A stretch of DNA of 64,000 nucleotides from an uncultured Pelagibacteraceae bacterium (GTDB taxonomy: Bacteria; Pseudomonadota; Alphaproteobacteria; Pelagibacterales; Pelagibacteraceae), in assembly GCA_902605605.1 (NCBI GenBank), contig CACLDI010000001.1, positions 1 to 64,000 on the forward strand, written 5' to 3'. How positions within the stretch are numbered: position 1 is the stretch's first letter; each line of letters starts with the position of its first letter. This document shows positions 46,034 through 54,948 of this stretch, piece by piece. The notes beneath the pieces are model-generated. The model ran no database searches, had not been told where the DNA came from, and was given only the letters and a program-made list of their open reading frames with translations. A program made the position numbers and the translations under genes.

Positions 46034-46612
46034 ATGGAATTTTTAACTATAGGTATAATCTCATACCTAATGGGTTCTATACCATTTGGATTTATACTAA
46101 CAAAAATTTTTTTAAAAAAAGATATAAGAGAAATTGGATCTGGCAACATAGGTGCAACAAATGCATTAAGAACAGGTAATAAATTAATTGGTTATTCAAC
46201 CCTTTTGTTAGATGTTATGAAAGCTATACTTCCTGTACTATTTGTAAAAATTAATAATCCAGAATTAATTTATATTGCATCTCTTTGTGCTTTTTTGGGT
46301 CATGTTTTCCCAGTTTGGTTAAAGTTTAAAGGTGGTAAGGGTGTCGCCACTTATGTAGGTATATTGTTTACTATAAACATTTTTTTTGGTTTTATTTTTT
46401 GTGTGTCTTGGTTGGTAACTTTTTTAGTGTCAAAATACTCTTCTTTGTCATCACTTATTGGTTCACTAATAATACCAGTATATGTTTTTTTTAATTATCA
46501 AATGAGTAATGCACTTTTTTTTGGAATAATGTTTGTATTGATATTTTATACTCATAAAGAAAATATTAAACGTCTGAAAAATAAAGAAGAAAGTAAGACA
46601 AAAATTTATTAA
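46034..46612 (+). CDS. plsY: Glycerol-3-phosphate acyltransferase PlsY
   Basis: PlsY transfers the acyl group from acyl-phosphate (made by PlsX) to glycerol 3-phosphate in the inner membrane. The 192-residue protein has about five membrane segments and the three family motifs: YLMGSIPFGFIL near residues 11-22, IREIGSGNIGATNALRTGNK near 31-50, and HVFPVWLKFKGGKGVATYVG near 91-110. It lies 2 bases after the dihydroorotase-like gene. dprA, which often follows plsY before topA, is absent. Confidence 0.95.
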   Translation: MEFLTIGIISYLMGSIPFGFILTKIFLKKDIREIGSGNIGATNALRTGNKLIGYSTLLLDVMKAILPVLFVKINNPELIYIASLCAFLGHVFPVWLKFKGGKGVATYVGILFTINIFFGFIFCVSWLVTFLVSKYSSLSSLIGSLIIPVYVFFNYQMSNALFFGIMFVLIFYTHKENIKRLKNKEESKTKIY

Positions 46613-46622
46613 ATTGACTATC

Positions 46623-46640
46623 AACTACTTTTAAGTAGTT
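46623..46640 (+). terminator. Inverted repeat between plsY and topA
   Basis: AACTACTT (46623-46630) and AAGTAGTT (46633-46640) form a perfect 8-bp inverted repeat 10 bases before the topA ATG at 46650. There is only a short following T-stretch (TTGTT), so it may be a weak terminator, or a hairpin affecting topA translation initiation. It is the only clear hairpin in the plus-strand run. Confidence 0.35.
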
Positions 46641-46649
46641 TGTTAAATT

Positions 46650-49223
46650 ATGAATCTAGTCATAGTCGAAAGTCCTGCAAAAGCCAAAACAATAAATAAA
46701 TACTTAGGAGATAATTATACCGTTTTAGCTAGTTACGGTCATATTAGAGATTTACCATCAAAAAATGGTTCAGTCGATCCAGATCAAAATTTTAAAATGG
46801 AATGGGAGGTTGATAACTTTTCAAAAAAATATCTAAAAGATATTACTGATGCTGCAAAAGAGTCATCTAAAATTATTTTAGCAACAGACCCTGATCGTGA
46901 GGGAGAAGCCATAGCATGGCATGTAAAAGAATATTTAAATGAAAAAAAACTACTCAAAGATAAAGAGGTTGAAAGAGTTGTATTTAACGAAATTACCAAA
47001 AAAGCTGTTACTTTTGGAATTGAAAACCCAAGGCAAATCGAACCCTTGTTAGTTGATGCCTACATGGCAAGAAGAGCACTTGATTACCTTGTTGGTTTTA
47101 ATATTTCACCAATATTGTGGACTAAACTTCCTGGGTCAAAGTCAGCAGGTAGAGTGCAATCTGTTGCTTTAAAATTAATAACAGAAAGAGAGCATGAAAT
47201 TGAATTATTTAATCCAAAAGAGTTTTGGACTTTAAGTTTAAAATTTCAAGATGATAAAAAAAAATCAATTACAGCAAGCATCTATCAATTAGATGGGGAA
47301 AAAATTGAAAAATTCACCTTTAAAAAAAAAGAAAATATTGAAAAGGCAATCTCTGGATTAAAGAATAAAAAATTTAATATTACTGATATTTCATCAAAAA
47401 TTGTTAATAGAAATCCATCTGGTCCATTTACAACTTCTACACTACAACAAGTTGCTTCAAGTAGATTGGGATTTAGTGCTTCTAGAACCATGCAAATTGC
47501 TCAAAAACTTTATCAAGGAATTGAAATTGAGGGAGATACAGTTGGTTTAATAACCTACATGAGAACTGATGGTACAAACTTATCAGCTGATGCTATTAGT
47601 GATTTTAGAAATTTTATTAAAAAAAGTTATGGGAATGAGTATATTCCTGAAAAAGCTAATAATTATTCAGGTAAAAAAGCCAAAAATGCACAAGAAGCAC
47701 ATGAAGCTATAAGGCCAACAGATATTAATAGATCTCCTGAAACTGTTAAAAAATATTTAAGCACTGACCAAAATAAATTGTATAATTTGATATGGAGCAG
47801 AGCTCTATCCTCTCAAATGGTATCTGCTAAGTTTGATAGAAATACAATAACTATTGAAACTGAAGATAAAAATACCATTTGTAAAACAAGTGGATCAGTT
47901 TTAAAATTCGATGGTTTTTTAAAAGTTTATAAAAATCCTAATCCAGAAGATGATGATGAAATACTTCCAGAAGTAAAAAAAGGACCTATTAATCTTGAGT
48001 CATTTTTAGATGAACAACATTTTACACAACCACCTCCAAGATATTCAGAAGCAAGCTTGGTTAAGAAATTAGAAGAACTTGGAATTGGACGACCTTCTAC
48101 TTATGCAAGTATTATATCTACAATTTCTAACCGTGGATACGCTGAGATAACTAATAAAAGATTTTTTCCAACCGATCGTGGAAAATTAATTTCTGCTTTT
48201 TTAGAAAAATTATTTTCTAAATATGTTGATTACAATTTTACTGCAGGATTAGAAGATCAATTAGATGAAATTACAACTGGAAAAGAAAGTTGGATAAACG
48301 TTTTAGAATTATTTTGGAAAGACTTTAACAACAATGTATCAGAAGTAAAAGAGAAAAGAACTAGAGAAGTTTTGGATTTGCTAAATGAAAGTTTGGGTGC
48401 GTTAATTTTTGATAAAGATGACAGTGGTAATGTTGTCAGAAAGTGCCAATTGTGCAACACAGGATCTTTAAGTTTAAAAAATAGTTTTAGGGGTGGCGCA
48501 TTTATCGGTTGTTCTAATTATCCAGAATGTAAATTTACTAGACCTTTGTCAAAAGCTAAGGCTGCAGCACAGGCTCAATTAGCTGAACCAAAATATTTAG
48601 GCAAACATGATAATGGAAATGATATCTTTCTTAAAAATGGAAGATTTGGACCTTATTTACAATATGAAAAACTTCTAGAAAGCATTGAAAAAGAAAATAA
48701 GAAAAAAACAAAAAAAGTTAAAAAAGATGTAAATGAATTGTTAAAAAATGTCTCCATTCCAAAAGGAATTGAATTAGACAGTATTGATATTGATAAAGCG
48801 AGATTTTTATGTTCACTACCAAAATCTTTAGGCATTAATCCCAACAATCAAAAAGAGATTTCTCTAAACACAGGAAGATTTGGTCCTTATTTAAAGTGTG
48901 AAAATAAGTCTGCTAGACTAGAAAATGTTGAAGAAATATTTTCCATAGGTTTAAACAGAGCAATAATTTTAATAGCTGATGCTAAACCAGGAAGAATGTC
49001 ATCTTCAATCATAAAAGATCTTGGTGAACATCCAGAAGACAAAAAGCCTGTAAGAATCATGAAGGGCCAATACGGACCTTACATAAAATACAAATCCCTA
49101 AATGCAACAATTCCAGAGGAAAAAGACCCTACAGAGCTAAATATGGAAGAGGCTCTTATCCTTATTGAGAAAAGACGTGAATACGATAAAAATAAGAAAT
49201 CTAGAAAAAAGAAAAAAAAATGA
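46650..49223 (+). CDS. topA: DNA topoisomerase I
   Basis: TopA relaxes negative supercoils behind transcription. The 857-residue protein begins with the TOPRIM domain (VESPAKAKTINKYLG, ATDPDREGEAIAWHV), has the active-site Tyr303 in ITYMRTDGTNLS, and one zinc finger (CQLC...CSNYPEC) around residues 601-630. The tail carries three related GRFGPYL-type repeats (GRFGPYLQYE, GRFGPYLKCE, GQYGPYIKYK) and a Lys-rich end. The length is normal for alphaproteobacteria. It overlaps the next small gene by 4 bases. Confidence 0.97.
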   Translation: MNLVIVESPAKAKTINKYLGDNYTVLASYGHIRDLPSKNGSVDPDQNFKMEWEVDNFSKKYLKDITDAAKESSKIILATDPDREGEAIAWHVKEYLNEKKLLKDKEVERVVFNEITKKAVTFGIENPRQIEPLLVDAYMARRALDYLVGFNISPILWTKLPGSKSAGRVQSVALKLITEREHEIELFNPKEFWTLSLKFQDDKKKSITASIYQLDGEKIEKFTFKKKENIEKAISGLKNKKFNITDISSKIVNRNPSGPFTTSTLQQVASSRLGFSASRTMQIAQKLYQGIEIEGDTVGLITYMRTDGTNLSADAISDFRNFIKKSYGNEYIPEKANNYSGKKAKNAQEAHEAIRPTDINRSPETVKKYLSTDQNKLYNLIWSRALSSQMVSAKFDRNTITIETEDKNTICKTSGSVLKFDGFLKVYKNPNPEDDDEILPEVKKGPINLESFLDEQHFTQPPPRYSEASLVKKLEELGIGRPSTYASIISTISNRGYAEITNKRFFPTDRGKLISAFLEKLFSKYVDYNFTAGLEDQLDEITTGKESWINVLELFWKDFNNNVSEVKEKRTREVLDLLNESLGALIFDKDDSGNVVRKCQLCNTGSLSLKNSFRGGAFIGCSNYPECKFTRPLSKAKAAAQAQLAEPKYLGKHDNGNDIFLKNGRFGPYLQYEKLLESIEKENKKKTKKVKKDVNELLKNVSIPKGIELDSIDIDKARFLCSLPKSLGINPNNQKEISLNTGRFGPYLKCENKSARLENVEEIFSIGLNRAIILIADAKPGRMSSSIIKDLGEHPEDKKPVRIMKGQYGPYIKYKSLNATIPEEKDPTELNMEEALILIEKRREYDKNKKSRKKKKK

Positions 49224-49468
49224 AATTAATATTTTTTTTAATATTCAGCTTCTTAATTACAAATACTACTTTTGCAGAAGAAAAAAAATGTGCAGATATA
49301 AAAAAACTCTCAAAAGAATTTATTATATGTACTGCTAAAAATATTAAAGATGAAGCTAATATAAAAAATGAACAAATTAAAGATATGTCGTCTAAAAAAA
49401 CTAAAGAAATAGCAACAGGAACAAAAGAATTAATTAATAAGGTAAAAAGTAAAATTATAAAAAACTAA
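49220..49468 (+). CDS. Small secreted protein of unknown function
   Basis: The 82-residue protein has a clear signal peptide (residues 1-19, ending TTFAEE). A Lys-rich, mostly helical mature part follows with two cysteines (in KKCADI and FIICTAKN), which could form a disulfide in the periplasm. No family is recognised. A 4-base overlap with topA gives translational coupling. I infer that it is a genuine gene from the signal peptide, the coupling, and the lack of any alternative frame. Confidence 0.65.
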   Translation: MKLIFFLIFSFLITNTTFAEEKKCADIKKLSKEFIICTAKNIKDEANIKNEQIKDMSSKKTKEIATGTKELINKVKSKIIKN

Positions 49469-49474
49469 AAAATT

Positions 49475-49936
49475 ATGAATTTTGAAAAAAAAATCAAAGA
49501 ACTTAAAATTGTGCTACCAGAACCCAAATCTCCTGTAGGTTCGTATGTAGCTACAAAAATAGTTGGAAAACTATTATTTATATCAGGACAAATATCAATT
49601 AATGAAAAAGGTGAATTAATTAAAGGCAAAATTGGTCAAGAGCTATCAACTGAGGATGGTTATAACGCTGCAAAAAGATGTGGTTTGAGTATTATTTCAC
49701 AAGTAAAGAATGCATGTAATGGTGATTTATCAAAAGTAAAATCGTGCGTAAAGTTAACTGGATTTGTTAATTCTACCAACGATTTCATAGAACAACCTAA
49801 AGTGATAAACGGTGCTTCTGATATTATTGCATCAATTTTTGGTGACGCCGGTATGCACACTAGAGCAGCTGTAAGTACTAATAGTTTGCCGTTAGGAGTA
49901 TCCGTTGAAGTAGATGCTATATTTGAATTAAATTGA
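49475..49936 (+). CDS. RidA/YjgF-family protein
   Basis: The 153-residue protein matches the RidA-like branch with longer N-terminus (LKIVLPEPKSPVGSYVATKIVGKLLFISGQIS, core motif LFISGQIS near residues 37-44). Later phrases are VKLTGFVNSTNDF and RAAVSTNSLPLGVSVEVDAIFEL. Classic RidA hydrolyses reactive 2-aminoacrylate, but this branch lacks firm biochemical assignment. The arginine before the C-terminal motif (TRAAVSTNSLP) is present. It lies 6 bases after the small secreted protein and ends against convergent ugd. Confidence 0.87.
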   Translation: MNFEKKIKELKIVLPEPKSPVGSYVATKIVGKLLFISGQISINEKGELIKGKIGQELSTEDGYNAAKRCGLSIISQVKNACNGDLSKVKSCVKLTGFVNSTNDFIEQPKVINGASDIIASIFGDAGMHTRAAVSTNSLPLGVSVEVDAIFELN

Positions 49937-49937
49937 T

Positions 49938-51239
49938 TTATCTACCAACACCATAATAATCAATATTCAATTTTTTCATTCTTGAAGGTGAATACATATT
50001 ACGCATATCATATATTTTAAATCTCTGTTTTTTTACTAATTTTTTGAAATTTAATAATTTAAAATCGTTCCACTCGGTGTGTAAAATAACCATATCTGCA
50101 TTTAAACAAGCATAAGAAATTGTATTACAGTAATTAACATTCTTTAAATCTTTAAAATCAACTTTTTCTCCTGATGGATCATAATATTTGATTTTACTAT
50201 TTTTTTTATTGAGATACTTAATCATTGGTATACTTGTTGCTTCACGCATATCATCTGTATTTGGTTTAAAAGTAACACCTAAAAAGGTTATAATTTTATT
50301 TTTTAAATTACCGCCAAGAATTTTTACAACTCTTTTAATTAGTAAAGTTTTTCGATTATCATTTGAATTAACAACACTTTTAATTATGGTTAAATCAGTT
50401 TTAAATTGATTTCCAGTATCAATTAATGCACGTGTGTCCTTTGGAAAACAAGATCCACCATAGGCTGGACCTGCTCGCAAAAACCTATCACCTATTCTTT
50501 CATCTGAACCCATACCTTGAGATACATCTTTGATGTCAACACCTGTTTTTTCACACAAATTAGCTATTTCATTAATAAATGAAATCTTTGTCGCTAGAAA
50601 AGCATTAGAAGCATATTTTATAAGCTCTGCGCCTTTTCTTGAAGTATTAAAGTATCTAGTTGTTTTTTTAATAATTGGAAAATAAAGGGATTTTAATATT
50701 CTGTTAGCTTTTTTGCTGTCTGTTCCAATAACAACTCTATCAGGATAGATAAAATCTCTTATTGCCTCGCCCTCTCTTAAAAATTCAGGATTTGATACAA
50801 CATCAACTAATTTCTTTTTCTTTAAATTAGATAAAATCTTCTCAATTTTATCTCCTGTTGATACGGGTACTGTGGATTTGGTTATTATTATTTTATATTT
50901 TTTTTTAATTATTTTCTTTAAATCCTTAGCAACATTAAAAACATATTTCAAATCAGCTGAATTGGTATTTTTTTTTGTGGGTGTCCCAACACAGATAAAA
51001 ATTATATCTGAATTTGTTACTGCTTTTTTTAAATCTGATGTGAAAAATAATCGCTTTTGTTTATAATTTCTTTTTAAAATCTCTTCAAGGCCTGGTTCAA
51101 AAATAGGAATAATACCTTTATTTAATAAATCAATTTTTTTCTGATCTGTATCTACACAATAAACTGTATTACCTATATCAGAAAAACATACTCCACTGAC
51201 AAGACCAACATAACCAGTACCTATCATGCAAAGTTTCAT
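49938..51239 (-). CDS. ugd: UDP-glucose 6-dehydrogenase
   Basis: The enzyme oxidises UDP-glucose to UDP-glucuronate for surface polysaccharide or lipid modification. The 433-residue protein has the NAD motif MIGTGYVGLVSGVCFSDIG near residues 5-23, SNPEFLREGEAIRDF, and the catalytic Cys264 in AYGGSCFPKDTRAL. The length is typical. It overlaps galU by 4 bases, so the two genes make UDP-glucuronate from glucose 1-phosphate together. Confidence 0.95.
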   Translation of the reverse strand: MKLCMIGTGYVGLVSGVCFSDIGNTVYCVDTDQKKIDLLNKGIIPIFEPGLEEILKRNYKQKRLFFTSDLKKAVTNSDIIFICVGTPTKKNTNSADLKYVFNVAKDLKKIIKKKYKIIITKSTVPVSTGDKIEKILSNLKKKKLVDVVSNPEFLREGEAIRDFIYPDRVVIGTDSKKANRILKSLYFPIIKKTTRYFNTSRKGAELIKYASNAFLATKISFINEIANLCEKTGVDIKDVSQGMGSDERIGDRFLRAGPAYGGSCFPKDTRALIDTGNQFKTDLTIIKSVVNSNDNRKTLLIKRVVKILGGNLKNKIITFLGVTFKPNTDDMREATSIPMIKYLNKKNSKIKYYDPSGEKVDFKDLKNVNYCNTISYACLNADMVILHTEWNDFKLLNFKKLVKKQRFKIYDMRNMYSPSRMKKLNIDYYGVGR

Positions 51240-52051
51240 AGTTTACTTATTTCAATATTAGATTTTATAAATCCATTCATTGTACCGCAATCCAAATATT
51301 TACCTGTAAAATTATGAGCAATAAATCTTTCATTTTCATTAATTAAAGATTGTATTGCATCTGTTATGTGAATTTCACCACCTTTACCAGGTTTTTGGTT
51401 TGATAATTTATTAAAAATTGTCTTTGGTAAAATATATCTACCAATTACCGCTTTATTTGATGGCGCATTTTTTATAGTTGGTTTTTCTACAACCTCTTTG
51501 ATAATAAAATTATTTTTAGATACTTTTTTACTTAAATTATAAATACCCCACCTGGATACTGTTTCTTTTTTAACTTTCATGCTCGCCATGACGGATGATT
51601 TATGTTTCATGTGAGCAGAAATCATAGATTTTGAACAATTATCTTTCATTATCAAATCATCAGGTAGCAACATTAAAAAATATTTATCTTTAATAAATTT
51701 TTTAGTTTTAAGAACAGCGTCACCTGTCCCTTTAGGTTTGTTTTGATAAACAAACTTTATCATTTTTTTGTATTTAAGAATTTTTTTGTACTCCTCAATA
51801 ACTTTTGGATTTTTTTTTTTTTTAATAATATTTTTGTAAAATTTATCACTATAGAAATATTTTTTGATCATCATTTTCTTTTTAGAAATAATAAAAATTA
51901 TTTCTTTTATGCCAGCGTCAATACATTCTTCTAATATATATTCGATACCAGGTTTGCCATTTATTGGTAATAACTCTTTTGCAAAAACACTTGTCAAAGG
52001 TAATAATCTGGTCCCTAGACCAGCTAATGGAATTATAGCTTGTTTAATCAT
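51236..52051 (-). CDS. galU: UTP--glucose-1-phosphate uridylyltransferase
   Basis: GalU forms UDP-glucose from UTP and glucose 1-phosphate. The 271-residue protein shows the nucleotide-binding IIPLAGLGTRLLPLTSVFAKELLPI (two motifs, GLGTRLLP and KELLPI, near residues 12-30), FVYQNKPKGTGDAVL, LLPDDLI and VVEKPTIKNAPSNKAVIGRYI-type residues. It is slightly shorter than usual. It supplies the substrate for Ugd next door and is divergent from panC across 34 bases. Confidence 0.94.
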   Translation of the reverse strand: MIKQAIIPLAGLGTRLLPLTSVFAKELLPINGKPGIEYILEECIDAGIKEIIFIISKKKMMIKKYFYSDKFYKNIIKKKKNPKVIEEYKKILKYKKMIKFVYQNKPKGTGDAVLKTKKFIKDKYFLMLLPDDLIMKDNCSKSMISAHMKHKSSVMASMKVKKETVSRWGIYNLSKKVSKNNFIIKEVVEKPTIKNAPSNKAVIGRYILPKTIFNKLSNQKPGKGGEIHITDAIQSLINENERFIAHNFTGKYLDCGTMNGFIKSNIEISKL

Positions 52052-52085
52052 TTAAATGTTTTACTTATTTAAGACTTTTACACAA

Positions 52086-52901
52086 ATGAAAATTTTATTA
52101 AATAAGACATCATTGACTAAATCATTAAGGCCTTTTAATGACATAGGGTTTGTTCCTACTATGGGCTCTATACATAAAGGTCATTTGTCACTGATTAATA
52201 AATCGAATCAAGTTTGCAACAAAACAATTGTTAGTATTTTTGTAAATCCAAAACAGTTCAATAACAAAAAAGATTTTAATACTTATCCTAAAAATTTGAA
52301 GAAAGACTTACAATTATTGAATAAAACAAAACAAGTTGACTTTATCTATATTCCAAAATTTAAAGATATCTTTATCAGCAATAAGAAACCTAAAATTAAA
52401 ATTAATAAAAAAGATAAGATTCTATGTGCTAAATTTAGAAAGGGCCATTTTGAAGGTGTTTTAGATGTAATGGAGAGGTTAACAAATATAGTTAGACCAG
52501 ATAAAATTTTTATGGGCGAAAAAGATTTTCAGCAATTATTTTTAGTTAAAAAATTTTTAAAAAATAAATATGGTACAGAAGTTATAGGATGCAAAACTAT
52601 CCGTGAAAAAAATAAAGTTGCTTTATCCTCAAGAAATTATTTACTATCTAAAGAAAATCTTGCTTTAGCAAGCGTAATAATAAGAAAATTAATTAATTTG
52701 AAAAAAAATATTAGATCAAAAAAAAATAAAAATGGATATTTAAAAACAGTAAAAAATGATATTGAAAAAAAATTTAATATTAATATTGAGTACTTAGAAT
52801 TAAGGAATATATACAACCTAAAATTATCTAACGTTATAGGTAAATCTAGGTTATTTGTAGCGTATTATTTAAATGGTATAAGATTAATAGATAACTTATA
52901 A
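52086..52901 (+). CDS. panC: Pantothenate synthetase
   Basis: PanC joins pantoate and beta-alanine to pantothenate, the coenzyme A precursor. The start is set at the ATG at 52086; an upstream ATG at 52056 adds ten residues before the family core. The protein, 271 residues, shows the nucleotidyltransferase motif GFVPTMGSIHKGHLSLI with His30 and His33, FVNPKQFN, FMGEKDFQQL and ALSSRNYLLS. It is somewhat degenerate and Lys-rich but has all signature sites. Its 3' end overlaps convergent mgtE by 6 bases. Confidence 0.92.
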   Translation: MKILLNKTSLTKSLRPFNDIGFVPTMGSIHKGHLSLINKSNQVCNKTIVSIFVNPKQFNNKKDFNTYPKNLKKDLQLLNKTKQVDFIYIPKFKDIFISNKKPKIKINKKDKILCAKFRKGHFEGVLDVMERLTNIVRPDKIFMGEKDFQQLFLVKKFLKNKYGTEVIGCKTIREKNKVALSSRNYLLSKENLALASVIIRKLINLKKNIRSKKNKNGYLKTVKNDIEKKFNINIEYLELRNIYNLKLSNVIGKSRLFVAYYLNGIRLIDNL

Positions 52902-54269
52902 AAAATAAGCCCCTACTCCTAGAAAAGATACAAAACCAATTACGTCTGTTATTGTGGTAACAAATACACTTGATGCTATTGCTGGATCAATATTCATTTT
53001 TTTTAGAGTGAAAGGAACTAATATTCCAAACAAACCTGCAATAATCATTGTCAATACCATCGAAATAGCAATAATTAATGAGAGAAGATTATCTTGAAAC
53101 CATATTTGAACGATCAAAGCACTTATTATTGCAAAAATAACTCCATTTAAAATACCAATAGAAAATTCTTTAAAAACATTTGATGAGAAATTGTTTTTTG
53201 TTAGGTCATTAGTTGCAATAGTTCGAACAGTGACAGCTAATGTTTGCATTCCAGCATTTCCACCCATAGATGCTACAATAGGCATTAAAAAAGCTAGAAC
53301 CACCATTTGTTCTATTGTTGCACCAAATAAACTAATGCACCAAGTTGCTAGGAATGCAGTAAATAAATTAAGAAGTAACCAATTAAATCTTCTCTTAGTT
53401 TTTGTTATTACCCCATCAGTGATTTCCTCATCACCAACCCCTGCTAAACGTAATGCATCTTCTTCAGCTTCTTCTTTTAATACTGTTAGGACATCATCAT
53501 TCATGATCATACCAACAAGCTTGTTGTTTTTATCAACAACTGCTGCTGAATTTAAATTGTAATTTTCAAATAAATTAGCAACCTCCTCCCTATCCATATC
53601 AACTGGTACTAATAATTGAGACTCTGACATTACGGTTGCCATTTTGGTATCTCTTGGTGATGTTAATACTTTAGAGGACGGAACAGTACCAACGGGATTA
53701 AAGTCTTCATTAACAATAAATATTTCTAAAAATTCCTCAGGAAGATCCTTGTTTTCTCTCAAATAATCAATTGTTTGTCCTACAGACCAATTACTAGGTA
53801 TAGCAGTAAATTCTCTTTGCATTAATCTAGCCGCCGTATCTTCTGGATAACTCAAACTCTCCAATAAAGCAAAACGATCTTTGGGTGGTAAGGAACTAAG
53901 AATATTATTTTTATCTTCTTCAGGAACATTTTCTAAAATAGATATTGCATCATCAGAATCTAAATTTTTAATAATACTTACAATTGAGTCAGAAGATAAA
54001 TTAGTAATAATTTCTGTTTGTATAGACTCGTTTAACTCAACAAATACTTCTGGATCTATATTAAAGTTATTTAGTTTAATTAAACTTTCTCTATCATTTT
54101 GACTTAAGTGTTCAATTATATCTGCCGCATCAGCTGGGTGCATTTCACTGAAAGAATTAGTAATAAATAGAGCGTCATTGTTAGCTATTTTTGAGGTAAC
54201 AACTCTGATGTACTCTTTATTAAATTCAAAATTTGCTTTTTTATCTTTAGTTTTTTTTGTTAAAGACAT
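52896..54269 (-). CDS. mgtE: Magnesium transporter MgtE
   Basis: MgtE is a Mg2+-gated Mg2+ channel of the inner membrane. The 457-residue protein has the N-terminal superhelical domain (about residues 30-135), two CBS domains (about 140-265, with AVVDKNNKLVGMIMNDD), and five C-terminal membrane segments with FLMPIVASMGGNAGMQTLAVTVR. Length and layout are typical. It is divergent from lipB across a 61-base spacer. Family members often close when internal Mg2+ binds the CBS region. Confidence 0.95.
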   Translation of the reverse strand: MSLTKKTKDKKANFEFNKEYIRVVTSKIANNDALFITNSFSEMHPADAADIIEHLSQNDRESLIKLNNFNIDPEVFVELNESIQTEIITNLSSDSIVSIIKNLDSDDAISILENVPEEDKNNILSSLPPKDRFALLESLSYPEDTAARLMQREFTAIPSNWSVGQTIDYLRENKDLPEEFLEIFIVNEDFNPVGTVPSSKVLTSPRDTKMATVMSESQLLVPVDMDREEVANLFENYNLNSAAVVDKNNKLVGMIMNDDVLTVLKEEAEEDALRLAGVGDEEITDGVITKTKRRFNWLLLNLFTAFLATWCISLFGATIEQMVVLAFLMPIVASMGGNAGMQTLAVTVRTIATNDLTKNNFSSNVFKEFSIGILNGVIFAIISALIVQIWFQDNLLSLIIAISMVLTMIIAGLFGILVPFTLKKMNIDPAIASSVFVTTITDVIGFVSFLGVGAYFL

Positions 54270-54290
54270 AGATCTACCTATAATTTAGAT

Positions 54291-54319
54291 TTGCACTATT
54301 AATACATAATAAAGATAAT
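54291..54319 (+). promoter_or_regulatory. Candidate sigma70 promoter of lipB
   Basis: TTGCAC (54291-54296) and GATAAT (54314-54319) are 17 bases apart, close to consensus. The start would be near 54326, leaving about 5 bases before the lipB ATG at 54331, a nearly leaderless message. A TTGTAT on the other strand could begin a weaker mgtE promoter. Confidence 0.45.
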
Positions 54320-54330
54320 ACAATTTATAA

Positions 54331-54948
54331 ATGAATATAGAGATCAAAAAGTCAGTAAAACCGGTAAATTATATTGATGCCATAAATATTATGGAAGAAA
54401 GATTAGAGCAAATATTTAACAATAAAGAGAAAGAACTGATTTGGACATTAGAGCATCAGGAGATTTACACTGCTGGAACTAGTTACAACGAAAAAGATAT
54501 TATTGATAAATCGATCAAAATTATTGAAACAAACAGAGGTGGAAAAATTACTTGTCATGGTCCTGGGCAATTAATTTTTTACTTTGTTTTAGACTTAAGA
54601 AACAAAAAAGATATTAGAAAATTTATTAATTCTATTGAAAAAACAATTATAGAAACTTTAAAAACTTTTGATATAGAAACTTTTTCCGATAAAGATAACA
54701 TTGGGATCTGGTATAATGAAAACGGTAAAGTAAAAAAAGTTGCAGCAATTGGAGTACGTGTGAAAAAGTGGATTGCTTATCATGGTTTTGCTATAAACAT
54801 AAACAATAATTTAGATCAATATAAAAAAATTATACCTTGTGGTATTAAAGATAAAGGAATTACGAATTTAGTTAAAATTAAAAAAAAAGATTATTCAAAA
54901 TTAGAAGATTTATTAATAGAAAAATTTATTTTAAACCTGAGAAACTAA
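54331..54948 (+). CDS. lipB: Octanoyl-ACP:protein N-octanoyltransferase
   Basis: LipB attaches octanoate to lipoyl domains of 2-oxoacid dehydrogenases and the glycine cleavage H protein, before LipA inserts sulfur. The 205-residue protein has [13 protein letters not shown] near residues 46-58, [22 protein letters not shown] (core [12 protein letters not shown]), the lysine in [17 protein letters not shown], and the catalytic Cys170 in [13 protein letters not shown]. The length is normal. It overlaps convergent rluC by 23 bases. Confidence 0.95.
   Translation: MNIEIKKSVKPVNYIDAINIMEERLEQIFNNKEKELIWTLEHQEIYTAGTSYNEKDIIDKSIKIIETNRGGKITCHGPGQLIFYFVLDLRNKKDIRKFINSIEKTIIETLKTFDIETFSDKDNIGIWYNENGKVKKVAAIGVRVKKWIAYHGFAININNNLDQYKKIIPCGIKDKGITNLVKIKKKDYSKLEDLLIEKFILNLRN

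Noticed and set aside
48400-49200. GRFGPYL repeats as an unusual repeat element
   Set aside because: They are the normal C-terminal repeats of alphaproteobacterial topoisomerase I.
53191-53562. 123-codon open frame antisense to mgtE
   Set aside because: It lies wholly inside the well-conserved MgtE coding region on the opposite strand, with no family match and no signal or start context.
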